Assembly: GCF_018390555.1 (NCBI RefSeq)
Contig: NZ_JAHBGB010000033.1
Coordinates: forward strand, 186,001-250,000
DNA length: 64,000 nt
Direction of reading: 5' to 3'
DNA from: Ancylobacter oerskovii
GTDB taxonomy: Bacteria > Pseudomonadota > Alphaproteobacteria > Rhizobiales > Xanthobacteraceae
The position numbers and the translations under genes are program-made. Under the pieces are notes generated by a model that saw nothing but the letters and a program-made list of their open reading frames with translations, was not told the DNA's origin and ran no database searches. This document shows positions 8,802-17,568 of the stretch, piece after piece (the first letter of the stretch is position 1; each line of letters starts with the position of its first letter).

Positions 8802-9845
8802 TCAGCGCACGAAGCCGACGATGTCCTTGACCTGCGCAATGGTGACGTCGGCAATGGCGCGGGCACGGGCGGCGCCGTCGCGCAGCACCGCGTCGATATG
8901 GCCGGGATCGGCGACCAGGCGCTTCATCTCGCCGCCGATCGGGCCGAGCCTGTCCACCGCCAGCTCGACCAGCGCGCCCTTGAAGGTGGAGAACTGGCCG
9001 CCGCCATAATTCGCCAGCACCTCTTCCTTGCCGGTGCCGGACAGCGCGGCATAGATGCCGACGAGGTTCTCCGCCTCCGGCCGGCCCTTGAGGCCGTCGA
9101 GTTCGGTGGGCAGCGGCTCGGGATCGGTCTTGGCCTTGCGGATCTTGGAGGCGACCGCGTCGGCATCGTCGGTGAGGTTGATGCGCGAGAGGTCGGAGGG
9201 ATCCGACTTCGACATCTTCTTCGAGCCGTCGCGCAGGCTCATCACCCGCGCCGCCGGGCCGCCGATCAGCGGCTCGGTGAGCGGGAAATAGGCCTCGCCG
9301 AAGCCGTTGGCGGCGATGGACTCGGCGAAGTCGTTATTGAACTTCTGCGCGATGTCGCGGGTGAGCTCGATGTGCTGCTTCTGGTCCTCGCCCACCGGCA
9401 CATGGGTGGCGTGGTAGAGCAGGATGTCGGCCGCCATCAGGTTCGGATAGGCGTAGAGGCCGACCGACGCGTTCTCGCGGTCCTTGCCGGCCTTCTCCTT
9501 GAACTGGGTCATGCGGTTCAGCCAGCCGAGGCGGGCGACGCAGTTGAACACCCAGGCGAGCTCGGCATGGCCGGAGACCTGGCTCTGGTTGAAGACGATG
9601 TTCTTCGTCGGGTCGATGCCGGCGGCGAGATAGGCGGCGGTGACCTCGCGGATGTTGCGCGAGAGCTCGGCCGGCCCGCCCCAGACGCGCATGTCCGGGG
9701 TGATGGCGTGCAGGTCCACCACGCAATAGATGCAGTCGAAGCTGTCCTGCAATTCGGCGAAACGCTTGATGGCGCCGAGATAATTGCCGAGATGCAGGTT
9801 GCCGGTCGGCTGCACGCCGGAGAATACGCGCTGCTTGACGTTCAT
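8802..9845 (-). CDS. trpS: Tryptophanyl-tRNA synthetase
   Basis: 347 residues, a standard class Ic synthetase that charges tRNA-Trp in the cytoplasm. [22 protein letters not shown] carries the HIGH-type motif (HLGN), and KKMSKSDPS is the KMSKS loop. [12 protein letters not shown] and [32 protein letters not shown] are typical active-site blocks. ATG 9845 has GAGGG about five bases upstream. It lies 143 bases after murJ on the same strand, a neighbourhood I recall from other alphaproteobacteria. Confidence 0.97.
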   Translation of the reverse strand: MNVKQRVFSGVQPTGNLHLGNYLGAIKRFAELQDSFDCIYCVVDLHAITPDMRVWGGPAELSRNIREVTAAYLAAGIDPTKNIVFNQSQVSGHAELAWVFNCVARLGWLNRMTQFKEKAGKDRENASVGLYAYPNLMAADILLYHATHVPVGEDQKQHIELTRDIAQKFNNDFAESIAANGFGEAYFPLTEPLIGGPAARVMSLRDGSKKMSKSDPSDLSRINLTDDADAVASKIRKAKTDPEPLPTELDGLKGRPEAENLVGIYAALSGTGKEEVLANYGGGQFSTFKGALVELAVDRLGPIGGEMKRLVADPGHIDAVLRDGAARARAIADVTIAQVKDIVGFVR

Positions 9846-9988
9846 TAGACCCTCGAAAAGCCTGGCATCCTCGAAGAAACGGTAGGGCGCCCGGATTCGC
9901 CGCGGGCGCGGCCTTCCGGGGTCCGCGTCATGGCACGCACGGCCCGGAGGCGCAAGGGTGGCGCCCTCGTGCCGCCCTCGTGGCGCCC

Positions 9989-11734
9989 TCAGCGCCGCGG
10001 CAGCAGGCCGAGGAGGCGGGCGGCGAGGCCGTAGGCGACGAGGCCCGCCAGCACCATGAGGCCGAGCGCCGGCGCCCCGTGCAGGCCGCCCGCGGCCAGC
10101 GGGCCGGCGAGAAGCCGGGCGCCGAGCCCGACCGGCACCGCCATGGCGAGGGTGGCGAGGAGGCAGGCGGCAAGCCGGCGCCAGTCCTCGCCGCCGAGCC
10201 GCAGCCGGCCGGCGCGGGCAAGGCCGATCCACAGGCCGGCGAGCGCCAGCAGGCTGGAAGCGACGACGCCGAGCGCCGGCCCGGCGAGGCCGAGCGGGCC
10301 GGCGAAGAAGAAGCCGATCACGCCGCCGAGCAGGAGCGCGGCGAGGCTCACGCGGGTGACGAGGCGCCCCAGGCCCTGCGCGAAGGCGGCGGTGGAGAGG
10401 ATGCGCTCCATCGCCTGCAGCGGCAGGCTGAGCGCCAGCATCGCCAGCGCCTCGCCGGTGAGCAGGGTTGCCGCGGCATCGAAGGCACCGCGCTGGAACA
10501 ATACCCGCACGATCGGCTCGGCGAGCAGAGCGAGGCCCATCGCCGCCGGCGCGGTGAGCGCCAGCGCCGCGACGAGGGCGTGGCCCAGCAGGCTGCCGCC
10601 GGCCGCCGGCTCCGGCCGGCCGCGCATGGCCAGCGCCGGCAGCAGCACCGCTCCGGCGCTCGCCCCGACGAGGCCGAGCGGCAATTCGACGAGGCGGGTG
10701 GCATAGAACAGCGCCGAGACGCCGCCCTCCACCCCGGAGGCGCTGGCATTGGCGACGAGGATGCGCAGCTGCGGCAGCGCGGCGGCGAACAGGGTCGGCC
10801 CCGCCGCCGCCAGTACCGGCAGCGCCGCCTTCAGCGCCGCACGGTCCGGCATGAGGGTGGCGGGCCGATAGGGCAGCGCGACGCCGATCACCACCAGCTG
10901 GGCGAACGCGCCGGCCAGCGTCGCCACCGCGAGCAGGGCCAGCGCGAGGGAGGGCTCGCCGCCGGCATGCAGCAAGGCGAGCAGGCCGATCACCGCCAGC
11001 ACGGCGAGATTGCCGGCGGCCGGCGCGAAGGCCGGGCGCGTCACCCGGCCGGCGGCGTTCACCAGCGCGGCGAGCACCCCGGCGCAGGCAGCGAGCGGCA
11101 GGGCGAAGACGGCGAGGCGCCCCGCCAGCACCGCGCCGCCGGCGCGGGCGGGATCGTCGAGGAAGCCGGGCGCCAGCAGCGCCGTCACCTGCGGCATGAA
11201 CAAGCCGAGCCCCGCCGCGATGAGAGCGGCAGCAAGGGTGAACACCAGGACCAGCGCGCCGGCGAAGCGGGATTCGGAAAGGGAGGCACCGGCAAGGGAG
11301 GCACCGGCGGGAATGGCTCTCGCCGACGCCACGGCATGCGGCCTGTCGAGGCGAGAGCCGCGGGACATGCCGGCGGGCCCTTCGCCGCCCGATGCCCCGA
11401 GGCTCTCGGCCGGCACGGCGGGCGCGTCACCGGCGAGCCGTTCGTCGACGGGCCATTCGTCGACGAACCGTTCGTCGACGAGCCCTGCGCCGGCCGCGCC
11501 GGGCGGCTCCTCGGGGGGCGACCGGCCGGCGAGCCGTGGCAGGATGGCGGCGTTGAGCGCCCCCTCGCCGAGCAGGCGGCGGGCCAGCTGCGGGATGGCG
11601 AGGCCGGCCACCGAGGCATCGGCCACCGCGCCGGTGCCGAACAGCGCCGCCACCGCCGCATCGCGGGCGAAACCGAGCACGCGCGAGACGAGCGTCAGCG
11701 AGACGACGGTGGAGGCATGCCTGAGAAGCGACAT
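9989..11734 (-). CDS. murJ: Lipid II flippase MurJ (MviN family) with a low-complexity insertion
   Basis: 581 residues with about 14 hydrophobic segments. The N-terminus [34 protein letters not shown] resembles MurJ TM1, and the RD, VAD and [18 protein letters not shown] blocks carry the conserved Arg/Asp residues of the cavity. MurJ moves lipid II across the inner membrane for peptidoglycan synthesis. Roughly residues 70-150 are an extra hydrophilic stretch built partly from five-residue repeats ([15 protein letters not shown] and AGASL twice) between TM2 and TM3; I know no MurJ counterpart. The DNA there has 15-bp tandem units, so it looks like in-frame expansion. ATG 11734 is the start that retains TM1. 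Confidence 0.85.
   Translation of the reverse strand: MSLLRHASTVVSLTLVSRVLGFARDAAVAALFGTGAVADASVAGLAIPQLARRLLGEGALNAAILPRLAGRSPPEEPPGAAGAGLVDERFVDEWPVDERLAGDAPAVPAESLGASGGEGPAGMSRGSRLDRPHAVASARAIPAGASLAGASLSESRFAGALVLVFTLAAALIAAGLGLFMPQVTALLAPGFLDDPARAGGAVLAGRLAVFALPLAACAGVLAALVNAAGRVTRPAFAPAAGNLAVLAVIGLLALLHAGGEPSLALALLAVATLAGAFAQLVVIGVALPYRPATLMPDRAALKAALPVLAAAGPTLFAAALPQLRILVANASASGVEGGVSALFYATRLVELPLGLVGASAGAVLLPALAMRGRPEPAAGGSLLGHALVAALALTAPAAMGLALLAEPIVRVLFQRGAFDAAATLLTGEALAMLALSLPLQAMERILSTAAFAQGLGRLVTRVSLAALLLGGVIGFFFAGPLGLAGPALGVVASSLLALAGLWIGLARAGRLRLGGEDWRRLAACLLATLAMAVPVGLGARLLAGPLAAGGLHGAPALGLMVLAGLVAYGLAARLLGLLPRR
11281..11310. repeat. Two 15-bp tandem units inside murJ
   Basis: GGGAGGCACCGGCAA (11281-11295) is followed by GGGAGGCACCGGCGG (11296-11310). 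Read on the minus strand in frame, they give the [10 protein letters not shown] repeat of the MurJ insertion. Confidence 0.75.
11439..11483. repeat. Three 15-bp tandem units inside murJ
   Basis: CCGTTCGTCGACGGG, CCATTCGTCGACGAA and CCGTTCGTCGACGAG lie head to tail. On the minus strand they encode the VDER(F)/VDEW(P)/VDER(L) pentapeptide repeats of the MurJ insertion. Confidence 0.8.
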
Positions 11735-12130
11735 CAAGGCGCCGGCGATTGGGACCGCGCCAGCAATAGACGCTCGCGCCGCGCGGCGGAAGGGCGGGAT
11801 GCCGCGCGGCAGGGAAGAGGGGCGGGGAAGATGCGAGAGGCAAGGCCGAGCTGAGCCGCCGGCAGGTCGCCGGGAATTGGCAGGCCGGCGGCGGAGACGT
11901 CGATCTCCGGGGTCGGGCAGCGGCGCCATCCTGCGTGCGGAAGCGGCCGGGGCCGCACTCCCTGAAGGCCGCGCCGGCGCCCCCGGCGATGGGGCCATGC
12001 CACGGCAGGGACGGGACGGGGACGGACCGGCCATGTCGGGGGCCGTTGCGGCCACGTTGCGGCCACGTTGCGGCCCCTTGCCGGCTCTGCTACCGGAAGG
12101 CTCATCCTTCCCCATGCGAAAGGCCTGAAC
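11735..12130. other. Divergent intergenic region, murJ / adenosine kinase
   Basis: 396 bases between the diverging starts of murJ and the PfkB kinase. GC-rich with no convincing small gene. An 11-bp unit, GTTGCGGCCAC, is repeated nearly three times at 12045-12077. No clear sigma-70 promoter was found. Confidence 0.5.
12045..12077. repeat. 11-bp tandem repeat upstream of the adenosine kinase gene
   Basis: GTTGCGGCCAC at 12045-12055 and 12056-12066, then GTTGCGGCCCC at 12067-12077, 53 bases before the GTG start. The helical-turn period is suggestive, but simple slippage is enough to explain it. Confidence 0.65.
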
Positions 12131-13129
12131 GTGACCGCAGAGCTCGATGTGATCGGTTTCGGCAACGCCATCGTCGACGTGCTCACCCGCACCGAAGACG
12201 ATTTCCTGATCGCGCACGGCATGCGCAAGGGCGGCATGACGCTGATCGACGAGGAACGCGCCGAGACGGTCTATGCCGCCATGGGGCCGGGGGTCGAGAT
12301 CTCCGGCGGCTCCGCGGCCAACACCGTCGCCGGCGTGGCGGCGCTGGGCGGACGCGCCGGCTTCGTCGGCAAGGTGAAGGACGACGCGCTCGGCACCATC
12401 TTCGCCCATGACATCGGCGCCGCCGGCATCGCCTACCGCACCGCTCCGGCGCAGGACGGCCCGGCCACCGCCCGCTGCCTGATCCTGGTGACGCCCGACG
12501 GCGAGCGCACCATGAACACCTATCTCGGCGCCGCGCAGGACCTCTCGCCCGCCGATGTCGACGAGGAGATGGTGGCGGGCGCCACCGTGACCTATCTCGA
12601 AGGCTATCTCTGGGACCCGCCGCCGGCCAAGGAAGCCTTCCTCAAGGCCGCCGGCATCGCCCACAAGGCCGGGCGCAGCGTGGCGCTCACCCTTTCCGAC
12701 GCCTTCTGCGTCGACCGCTACCGCGCCGAGTTCCTCAAGCTGATGCGCGCCGGCACGGTCGACCTCGTCTTCGCCAACGAGGCGGAGCTGAAATCGCTCT
12801 ACGAGACCGCCGACTTCGACACCGCGCTGGCCCAGCTCACCCTCGACGTGCGCCGCGCGGTGGTGACACGCTCCGAGCAGGGGGCGCTGTGGGTCTCCGG
12901 CACCGAGCGGGTGGCGGTGCCGGCCTTCCCGGTGGCGCAGGTGATCGACACCACCGGCGCCGGCGACCTGTTCGCCGCCGGCTTCCTGCACGGCTTCGCG
13001 CGCGGCTTCGCCCCGGCGGAGTCGCTGCGCCTCGGCGCGCTGGCGGCGGCGGAGGTGATCGGCCATATGGGCGCGCGCCCCGAACGCGGCCTGAAGGAGC
13101 TGGCGCAGGAGAACGGCCTGCGGGTGTGA
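12131..13129 (+). CDS. Adenosine kinase-like PfkB family carbohydrate kinase
   Basis: 332 residues from GTG 12131; AAAGG lies 7 bases upstream. The frame extends upstream only through a repeat tract with a TTG at 12068. PfkB signatures are GGSAANTVAGVAALGGRAGFVGKVKDD (motif 1) and VIDTTGAGDLFAAGFLHGF (motif 2, catalytic Asp in GAGD). DVIGFGNAIVDVL and the TYLEGYLWDPP block match alphaproteobacterial adenosine kinases, which phosphorylate adenosine to AMP in purine salvage. Another nucleoside or sugar is possible, since PfkB substrates are hard to call. Confidence 0.85.
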   Translation: MTAELDVIGFGNAIVDVLTRTEDDFLIAHGMRKGGMTLIDEERAETVYAAMGPGVEISGGSAANTVAGVAALGGRAGFVGKVKDDALGTIFAHDIGAAGIAYRTAPAQDGPATARCLILVTPDGERTMNTYLGAAQDLSPADVDEEMVAGATVTYLEGYLWDPPPAKEAFLKAAGIAHKAGRSVALTLSDAFCVDRYRAEFLKLMRAGTVDLVFANEAELKSLYETADFDTALAQLTLDVRRAVVTRSEQGALWVSGTERVAVPAFPVAQVIDTTGAGDLFAAGFLHGFARGFAPAESLRLGALAAAEVIGHMGARPERGLKELAQENGLRV

Positions 13130-13253
13130 GCGCCCGGGACGGAGCGGCGGGATCGGGCGGCAGGATCGGGCGCGACGACGCAACTTCGTCACGATTGCCG
13201 GCGAAGCTTGGCGACCGTCGCGCGTCCGAGGTTCGCCCTCCGAGGTTCGTCCC

Positions 13254-14078
13254 ATGAGCGTCGTGCAGCTCGAGACCCCGCCACTTCCCTATGACGCCAG
13301 CCGCTTCCGCTCGACGGCGGAATTCTACGGCCGCTATCGCCAGCCCTACCCGCCGGAATTGCTGGCCGCGGTGGCGCGCCGGATCGGGCTGAAGCCCGGC
13401 GACCGGCTGCTCGACCTCGGCTGCGGGCCGGGGCCGCTGGCGATCGGCTTCGCCCGGCTCGGCCTCGACGTCACCGGCATGGACCCCGAGCCTTCCATGC
13501 TGGAAGCCGCGCGCGCCGACGCGGCGGCCGCCGGGCTGGCGCTGCGCCTCGTCGAGGGCTCGTCCTACGACCTTTCCCCGGCGCTCGGCCGGTTCCGCGC
13601 GGTGACGATGGGCCGCGCCTTCCACTGGATGGACCGGGCGGCGACGCTGCGGGCGCTCGACGCGCTCGTCGAGCCCGGCGGCGCGGTGGTGCTGATGGGC
13701 GACCGGCGGGTGGACTGCCGGCCCGACTGGCACGCGGCGCTCGACCGGCTGGCCGAGCGGCACGCGCCGCAGCGCTATGCCGACCGCAAGCGACGCCAGC
13801 AGCCGGACTGGATGCCGCATGAGGCGGTGCTGGTCGCCTCGCCCTTCGGCCATGTGGAGCGGATCGGCCGCATCCTGCCGCGCGAGCGCGATGTCGAGGA
13901 CGTGGTGGGCCTCGCCTATTCCCGCTCGCTCACCTCGCCGGCGGCATTGGGCGCGGCGCAGCCGGCCTTCGAGCGCGACTTGCGGGACGAACTCGCGCAC
14001 CTCGCCCCGGACGGGCGCTTCCACGACGTCATCGAGATCAGCGCGGTGCTGGCCTTCCGGCAGGCGCCGGGAGGCTGA
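13254..14078 (+). CDS. Class I SAM-dependent methyltransferase (UbiE-like fold)
   Basis: 274 residues. The SAM-binding motif LLDLGCGPGPLAIGFARLG lies at about 52-70, followed by acidic motif II (VTGMDPEPSML) and VTMGRAFHWMDRAATLRALDALVEPGGAVVL, typical of Methyltransf_11/25 proteins. FYGRYRQPYPPEL near the N-terminus is common in these orphan methyltransferases. The substrate is unknown. It stands alone, 124 bases after the kinase and 348 before a second, unrelated methyltransferase. Confidence 0.8.
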   Translation: MSVVQLETPPLPYDASRFRSTAEFYGRYRQPYPPELLAAVARRIGLKPGDRLLDLGCGPGPLAIGFARLGLDVTGMDPEPSMLEAARADAAAAGLALRLVEGSSYDLSPALGRFRAVTMGRAFHWMDRAATLRALDALVEPGGAVVLMGDRRVDCRPDWHAALDRLAERHAPQRYADRKRRQQPDWMPHEAVLVASPFGHVERIGRILPRERDVEDVVGLAYSRSLTSPAALGAAQPAFERDLRDELAHLAPDGRFHDVIEISAVLAFRQAPGG

Positions 14079-14426
14079 GCGCGCGCGCCGGCTGCCCGGC
14101 GCAGGCCTGTCCGCCGGGACATACCCGATGCCTCCAAAGACGGCATGGGGCTGTCCCTTTGGTCGCCGGCTCGCCCGACGCCCTGTCCGAAGGGGGAGGC
14201 CGGCCTACCTCTCATGATCGCTTCAGGCACCGGGGCGCCGCAGGCTAGGCTGGGTCCGCCCGTTTTCCGGCCGGAGCATTCCCTTACGTAATCTCTTCGC
14301 CGGTGCGGGGAATGCGGAGGCCTGTTCCGCCGTGCCTATCCGTTGCGGGCGTGGCCGGCGCGAGTTCGCTCCGCCGGGCGACTTCCGTTCGATCGTCTCC
14401 AGCCTCCTCCACCGCGGAGCGCGCGC
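14079..14426. other. Intergenic region without recognisable gene
   Basis: 348 bases between two plus-strand methyltransferase genes. Short open frames here have no recognisable products. I see no clear terminator or promoter; GGAG at 14416-14419 serves the downstream gene. Confidence 0.5.
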
Positions 14427-15176
14427 ATGTACGACGTCGACTGGCATCGCCGGCACGAAGCCCGGACGGAAGCCTCCGCCGACCGCATCCTGTCGCTGCT
14501 GCGCGCCGTCCTGCCCTTCGAGACCGCGCTCGATGTCGGCTGCGGCGACGGCATCTGGCTGCAGGCGGCGCAGCGGCTCGGCGTCGGGACGATCCTCGGG
14601 GTCGACGGCCCCTGGACGGATGTCGCCCGGCTCCGCATCCCCGCCGATGCCGTGCGCATCGTCGACCTCGAACGGCCCTTCGATCTCGGCCGGACGTTCG
14701 ATCTCGCCATCTGCCTGGAAGTCGCCGAGCATGTGAGCCACGGCGGCGGGGAACAGCTGGTCCGCAGCCTGACGCGCCATAGCGACCTGATCCTGTTCGG
14801 GGCGGCGATCCCGTTCCAGGGCGGGTTCCGGCACATCAACGAGCAGTGGCAATCCTACTGGGTGGGGCTGTTCAAGGCGCGCTCGTTCCGCCACCTCGAC
14901 CTGATCCGGCCGCAGGTGTGGAACCAGGACGAGGTGCATTTCTGGTACAAGCAGAACGCGCTGGTCTACATCAACGAGCGGCGCCCGGACCTCATCGCCC
15001 TGGCGGAAGCCTATCGCGAGCGGGCCGGGCTCGCCGCCTTCCCGACCGACATGGTGTATCCCGACCTCTATCTCGCGCTCGCTTCCTATGAGCGGATCGC
15101 CTTTCGCCCGCTGCTGAACCGGCTGCCGGCGCGGGCGATGAGCAAGTTCCTCGATATCGTCCAGCGCCGGATCTAG
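14427..15176 (+). CDS. SAM-dependent methyltransferase, Methyltransf_23 type
   Basis: 249 residues. TALDVGCGDGIWLQAAQRLG at about 33-52 is the SAM motif, and FDLAICLEVAEHVSHGGGEQLVRSL is the post-I/motif II region seen in capsule, glycan or FkbM-like methyltransferases. PFQGGFRHINEQWQSYWVGLF is a conserved block after motif III. The substrate is unknown. ATG 14427 has GGAG seven bases upstream; larger upstream frames look spurious. The C-terminal LPARAMSKFLDIV has no known motif. Confidence 0.8.
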   Translation: MYDVDWHRRHEARTEASADRILSLLRAVLPFETALDVGCGDGIWLQAAQRLGVGTILGVDGPWTDVARLRIPADAVRIVDLERPFDLGRTFDLAICLEVAEHVSHGGGEQLVRSLTRHSDLILFGAAIPFQGGFRHINEQWQSYWVGLFKARSFRHLDLIRPQVWNQDEVHFWYKQNALVYINERRPDLIALAEAYRERAGLAAFPTDMVYPDLYLALASYERIAFRPLLNRLPARAMSKFLDIVQRRI

Positions 15177-15233
15177 CGGCGCAGGCGCCGCCGTCCGCCA
15201 CCGGAACGGCGGGCGGACGGCGAGGCGCGAGCC

Positions 15234-15782
15234 TCAGCGCGGGGCGCGTTTGGCGAGGATGCGCTGCAGGGTGCGGCGGTGCATGGAGAGGCGGCGCGCC
15301 GTCTCCGACACGTTGCGCCCGCACAGCTCGTAGACCCGCTGGATGTGCTCCCAGCGCACCCGGTCGGCCGACATCGGGTTTTCCGGCAGCTGCGGCTTGT
15401 AGTCGGCCTGGGCGTTGAGCGCGGCGCAGATGTCGTCGGCATCGGCCGGCTTGGCGAGGTAGTCGACGGCGCCCATCTTCACCGCGTTCACCGCGGTGGC
15501 GATGTTGCCATAGCCGGTGAGGATGATGCCGCGGGCCTCCGGGCGCCGGCGCTTCAGCGCCGAGATGACGTCGAGGCCGTTGCCGTCGCCGAGCCGCATG
15601 TCCACCACCGCATAGGCGGGCGGGCCACCCTCGACGCGGGCGAGGCCGTCGGCGACGGTTTCCGCCGTGGTCACCGCGAAGCCCCGCATCTCCATGGCGC
15701 GGGCCAGACGCTGCAGGAAGGGTCGGTCGTCGTCGACGATCAGCAGCGAGCGTTCGATCGTATCGGCGGTGGTATCGAGCAT
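15234..15782 (-). CDS. regA: RegA/ActR/PrrA redox response regulator
   Basis: 182 residues, the RegA length. The receiver domain has phospho-acceptor Asp61 (AVVDMRLGDGNG) and Lys111 (DYLAKPADADD). A short linker leads to a Fis-type HTH (RVRWEHIQRVYELCGRNVSETARRLSMHRRTLQRILAKR), a hallmark of the RegA family. Paired with the RegB kinase 129 bases upstream on the same strand, it should control energy and redox genes (cytochrome oxidases, CO2 or N2 fixation, denitrification) in response to quinone redox state. Confidence 0.94.
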   Translation of the reverse strand: MLDTTADTIERSLLIVDDDRPFLQRLARAMEMRGFAVTTAETVADGLARVEGGPPAYAVVDMRLGDGNGLDVISALKRRRPEARGIILTGYGNIATAVNAVKMGAVDYLAKPADADDICAALNAQADYKPQLPENPMSADRVRWEHIQRVYELCGRNVSETARRLSMHRRTLQRILAKRAPR

Positions 15783-15911
15783 GGCGTTTCCCCGGCGAGG
15801 GCTCCCTTGCGGCCGCCATTCTTTGCGGCGGCCTCTGCATTTTGTGCGAAGCTACACCGCAGGGACGGCGATGCACAGCGCCGTGGCATTATAACGCAGC
15901 GTCGGGCCTTG

Positions 15912-17294
15912 TCATTTCGGCGCCGCAGCGACGGTCTCGCGCTCGGAAATGTCGACGAGGCGCCGCGGCCAGCGCACGGTGACGCGGGCGCCGTGGCGCG
16001 GCGCCGGCAGGTTCACATAGGCGAGCTCGGCGCCGGAGCGCTCCAGCAGCGTCTTGGCGATGAACAGGCCGAGGCCCAGCCCGTGCTCGCCCGCCTCGTC
16101 CTCCGGCCCCTCCTCGCTGTCCTCGCGCCGCCAGCGGTGGCGGCCGCGGCTGGTGAGATAGGGCGCGCCGATGCTGTCGATGAGCTCGGCGGGGAAGCCG
16201 GGGCCGTCATCGGTGACGGTGACGACGACGTCGCGGTCGTTCCAGTCGGCGGCGATCTCCACCCGGCCGGCGGCGAAATCGACGGCGTTCTCCACGATGT
16301 TGCCGAGGCCGTAGGTGAGGCCGGGATTGCGGGCGATCACCGGCTCGCCGATGCGGGTCGAGGCGGAGACCTCGACGGCGATGCCGAAATTGCGGTGCGG
16401 CGCCGCCACGTCCTCCAGGAGATGCGTGACCTTCATGCGGTCGAACGGCGCCTCGCCGGCATCGAGGGTGGTGAGCCGCCGCAGGATGGCGCGGCAGCGC
16501 TCGGCCTGCTCGCCGAGCAGGCGGATGTCGTCGCCGATCGGGCTGTCGGCGGGCAGGTCCGGCGGCAGGCCGCGGGCGAGTTCCTTGGCCACCACGGTGA
16601 TGGTGGCGAGCGGCGTGCCGAGCTCATGGGCAGCGGCGGCGGCGAGCCCGTCCAGCGCCGAAAGATGCTTCTCGCGGGCCAGCACCAGCTCGGTGGCGGC
16701 CAGCGCCTCGGAGAGCTCGCGCGTCTCCTCGGCGACCCGCCAGGCATGCGAGCCGATGAAGGCGATGGCGACCGCCAGCGCGCTCCAGATGGCGGCGAGA
16801 TAGAGCGGCGGCAGCACCGGCCCGGCGCCGAGCGCCTCGCTGTACTTCCACGGCAGCGGCATCTGCCACAGGCCGACCAGCGCCGCGAGGGCGCCGGCGA
16901 GCAGGCCCAGCAGCAGGGTGGAGCGCGGCGACAGCGCGGTGGCCGAGATCAGCACCGGCGCGAGGAACAGCACCGCGAAGGGGTTGGCGAGGCCGCCGGT
17001 GAGGAACAGCAGCGCGGCGAGCTGCAGGATGTCATAGGCCAGCAGCCAGGTCGCCTCGGTATTGGACAACCGCCGGGCGCCGGGCGAGCGCAGGCGCAGG
17101 GCGAGATTGAGCCAGGCGGACAGCGCCACCACGGCAAGGCAGGCGCCGATCGGCACGCTGAAGCCGAGCAGCCACTGCACCACCACGATCGCGGCCGTCT
17201 GGCCGGAAATCGCCAGCCAGCGCAGGCGGATGAGCGTATCGAGCCTGAGGCCGAAGAAGCGCTCGCCGATCGGATGATCCAGCGAAAGTGGCAT
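15912..17294 (-). CDS. regB: RegB/ActS/PrrB redox-sensing histidine kinase
   Basis: 460 residues. Six hydrophobic segments occupy about 25-185, with the quinone-binding heptapeptide GGLANPF at 100-106. The H-box AAAHELGTPLATITVV puts the phosphorylated His at 223. Cys267 in AERCRAIL matches the redox-active cysteine of RegB. The ATPase domain has GNIVENAVDFA (N-box), DDGPGFP (G1) and GLGLGLFIAKTLLERSG (G2). It should autophosphorylate under reducing conditions and phosphorylate RegA, encoded next. ATG 17294 follows a G-rich ribosome-binding site. Confidence 0.95.
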   Translation of the reverse strand: MPLSLDHPIGERFFGLRLDTLIRLRWLAISGQTAAIVVVQWLLGFSVPIGACLAVVALSAWLNLALRLRSPGARRLSNTEATWLLAYDILQLAALLFLTGGLANPFAVLFLAPVLISATALSPRSTLLLGLLAGALAALVGLWQMPLPWKYSEALGAGPVLPPLYLAAIWSALAVAIAFIGSHAWRVAEETRELSEALAATELVLAREKHLSALDGLAAAAAHELGTPLATITVVAKELARGLPPDLPADSPIGDDIRLLGEQAERCRAILRRLTTLDAGEAPFDRMKVTHLLEDVAAPHRNFGIAVEVSASTRIGEPVIARNPGLTYGLGNIVENAVDFAAGRVEIAADWNDRDVVVTVTDDGPGFPAELIDSIGAPYLTSRGRHRWRREDSEEGPEDEAGEHGLGLGLFIAKTLLERSGAELAYVNLPAPRHGARVTVRWPRRLVDISERETVAAAPK

Positions 17295-17568
17295 TTTGTT
17301 CCCCCCTGCGCGCCTTCTATACAGGCAAGCGCTGCGGCGCGGGAATGCGTTGATTCGTTGACGCGCCGCCGAAAGCGACTATGTGTTGCGTTGCACAACA
17401 GCGCCGCCGGCCGTTCGCGGCCGCGGAAACCGGGCGGGACCTCGGTAATGTGCGCCGGGATCGGCTGCCGGAACGTGCCGTTCCACCCATGGCAGGCTGC
17501 CGGATGCCCCTGATGCGGGACGCGGCGCCGATGAGTGGCAGAACCATCGTTTGAAAGCGGAGGCGCGA

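Noticed and set aside
9980..11854. Long plus-strand frame opposite murJ
   Set aside because: Antisense shadow without domain-like segments; murJ has conserved motifs.
12131..13129. Ribokinase or fructokinase identity for the PfkB kinase
   Set aside because: Length and N-terminal block fit adenosine kinase better, though not decisively.
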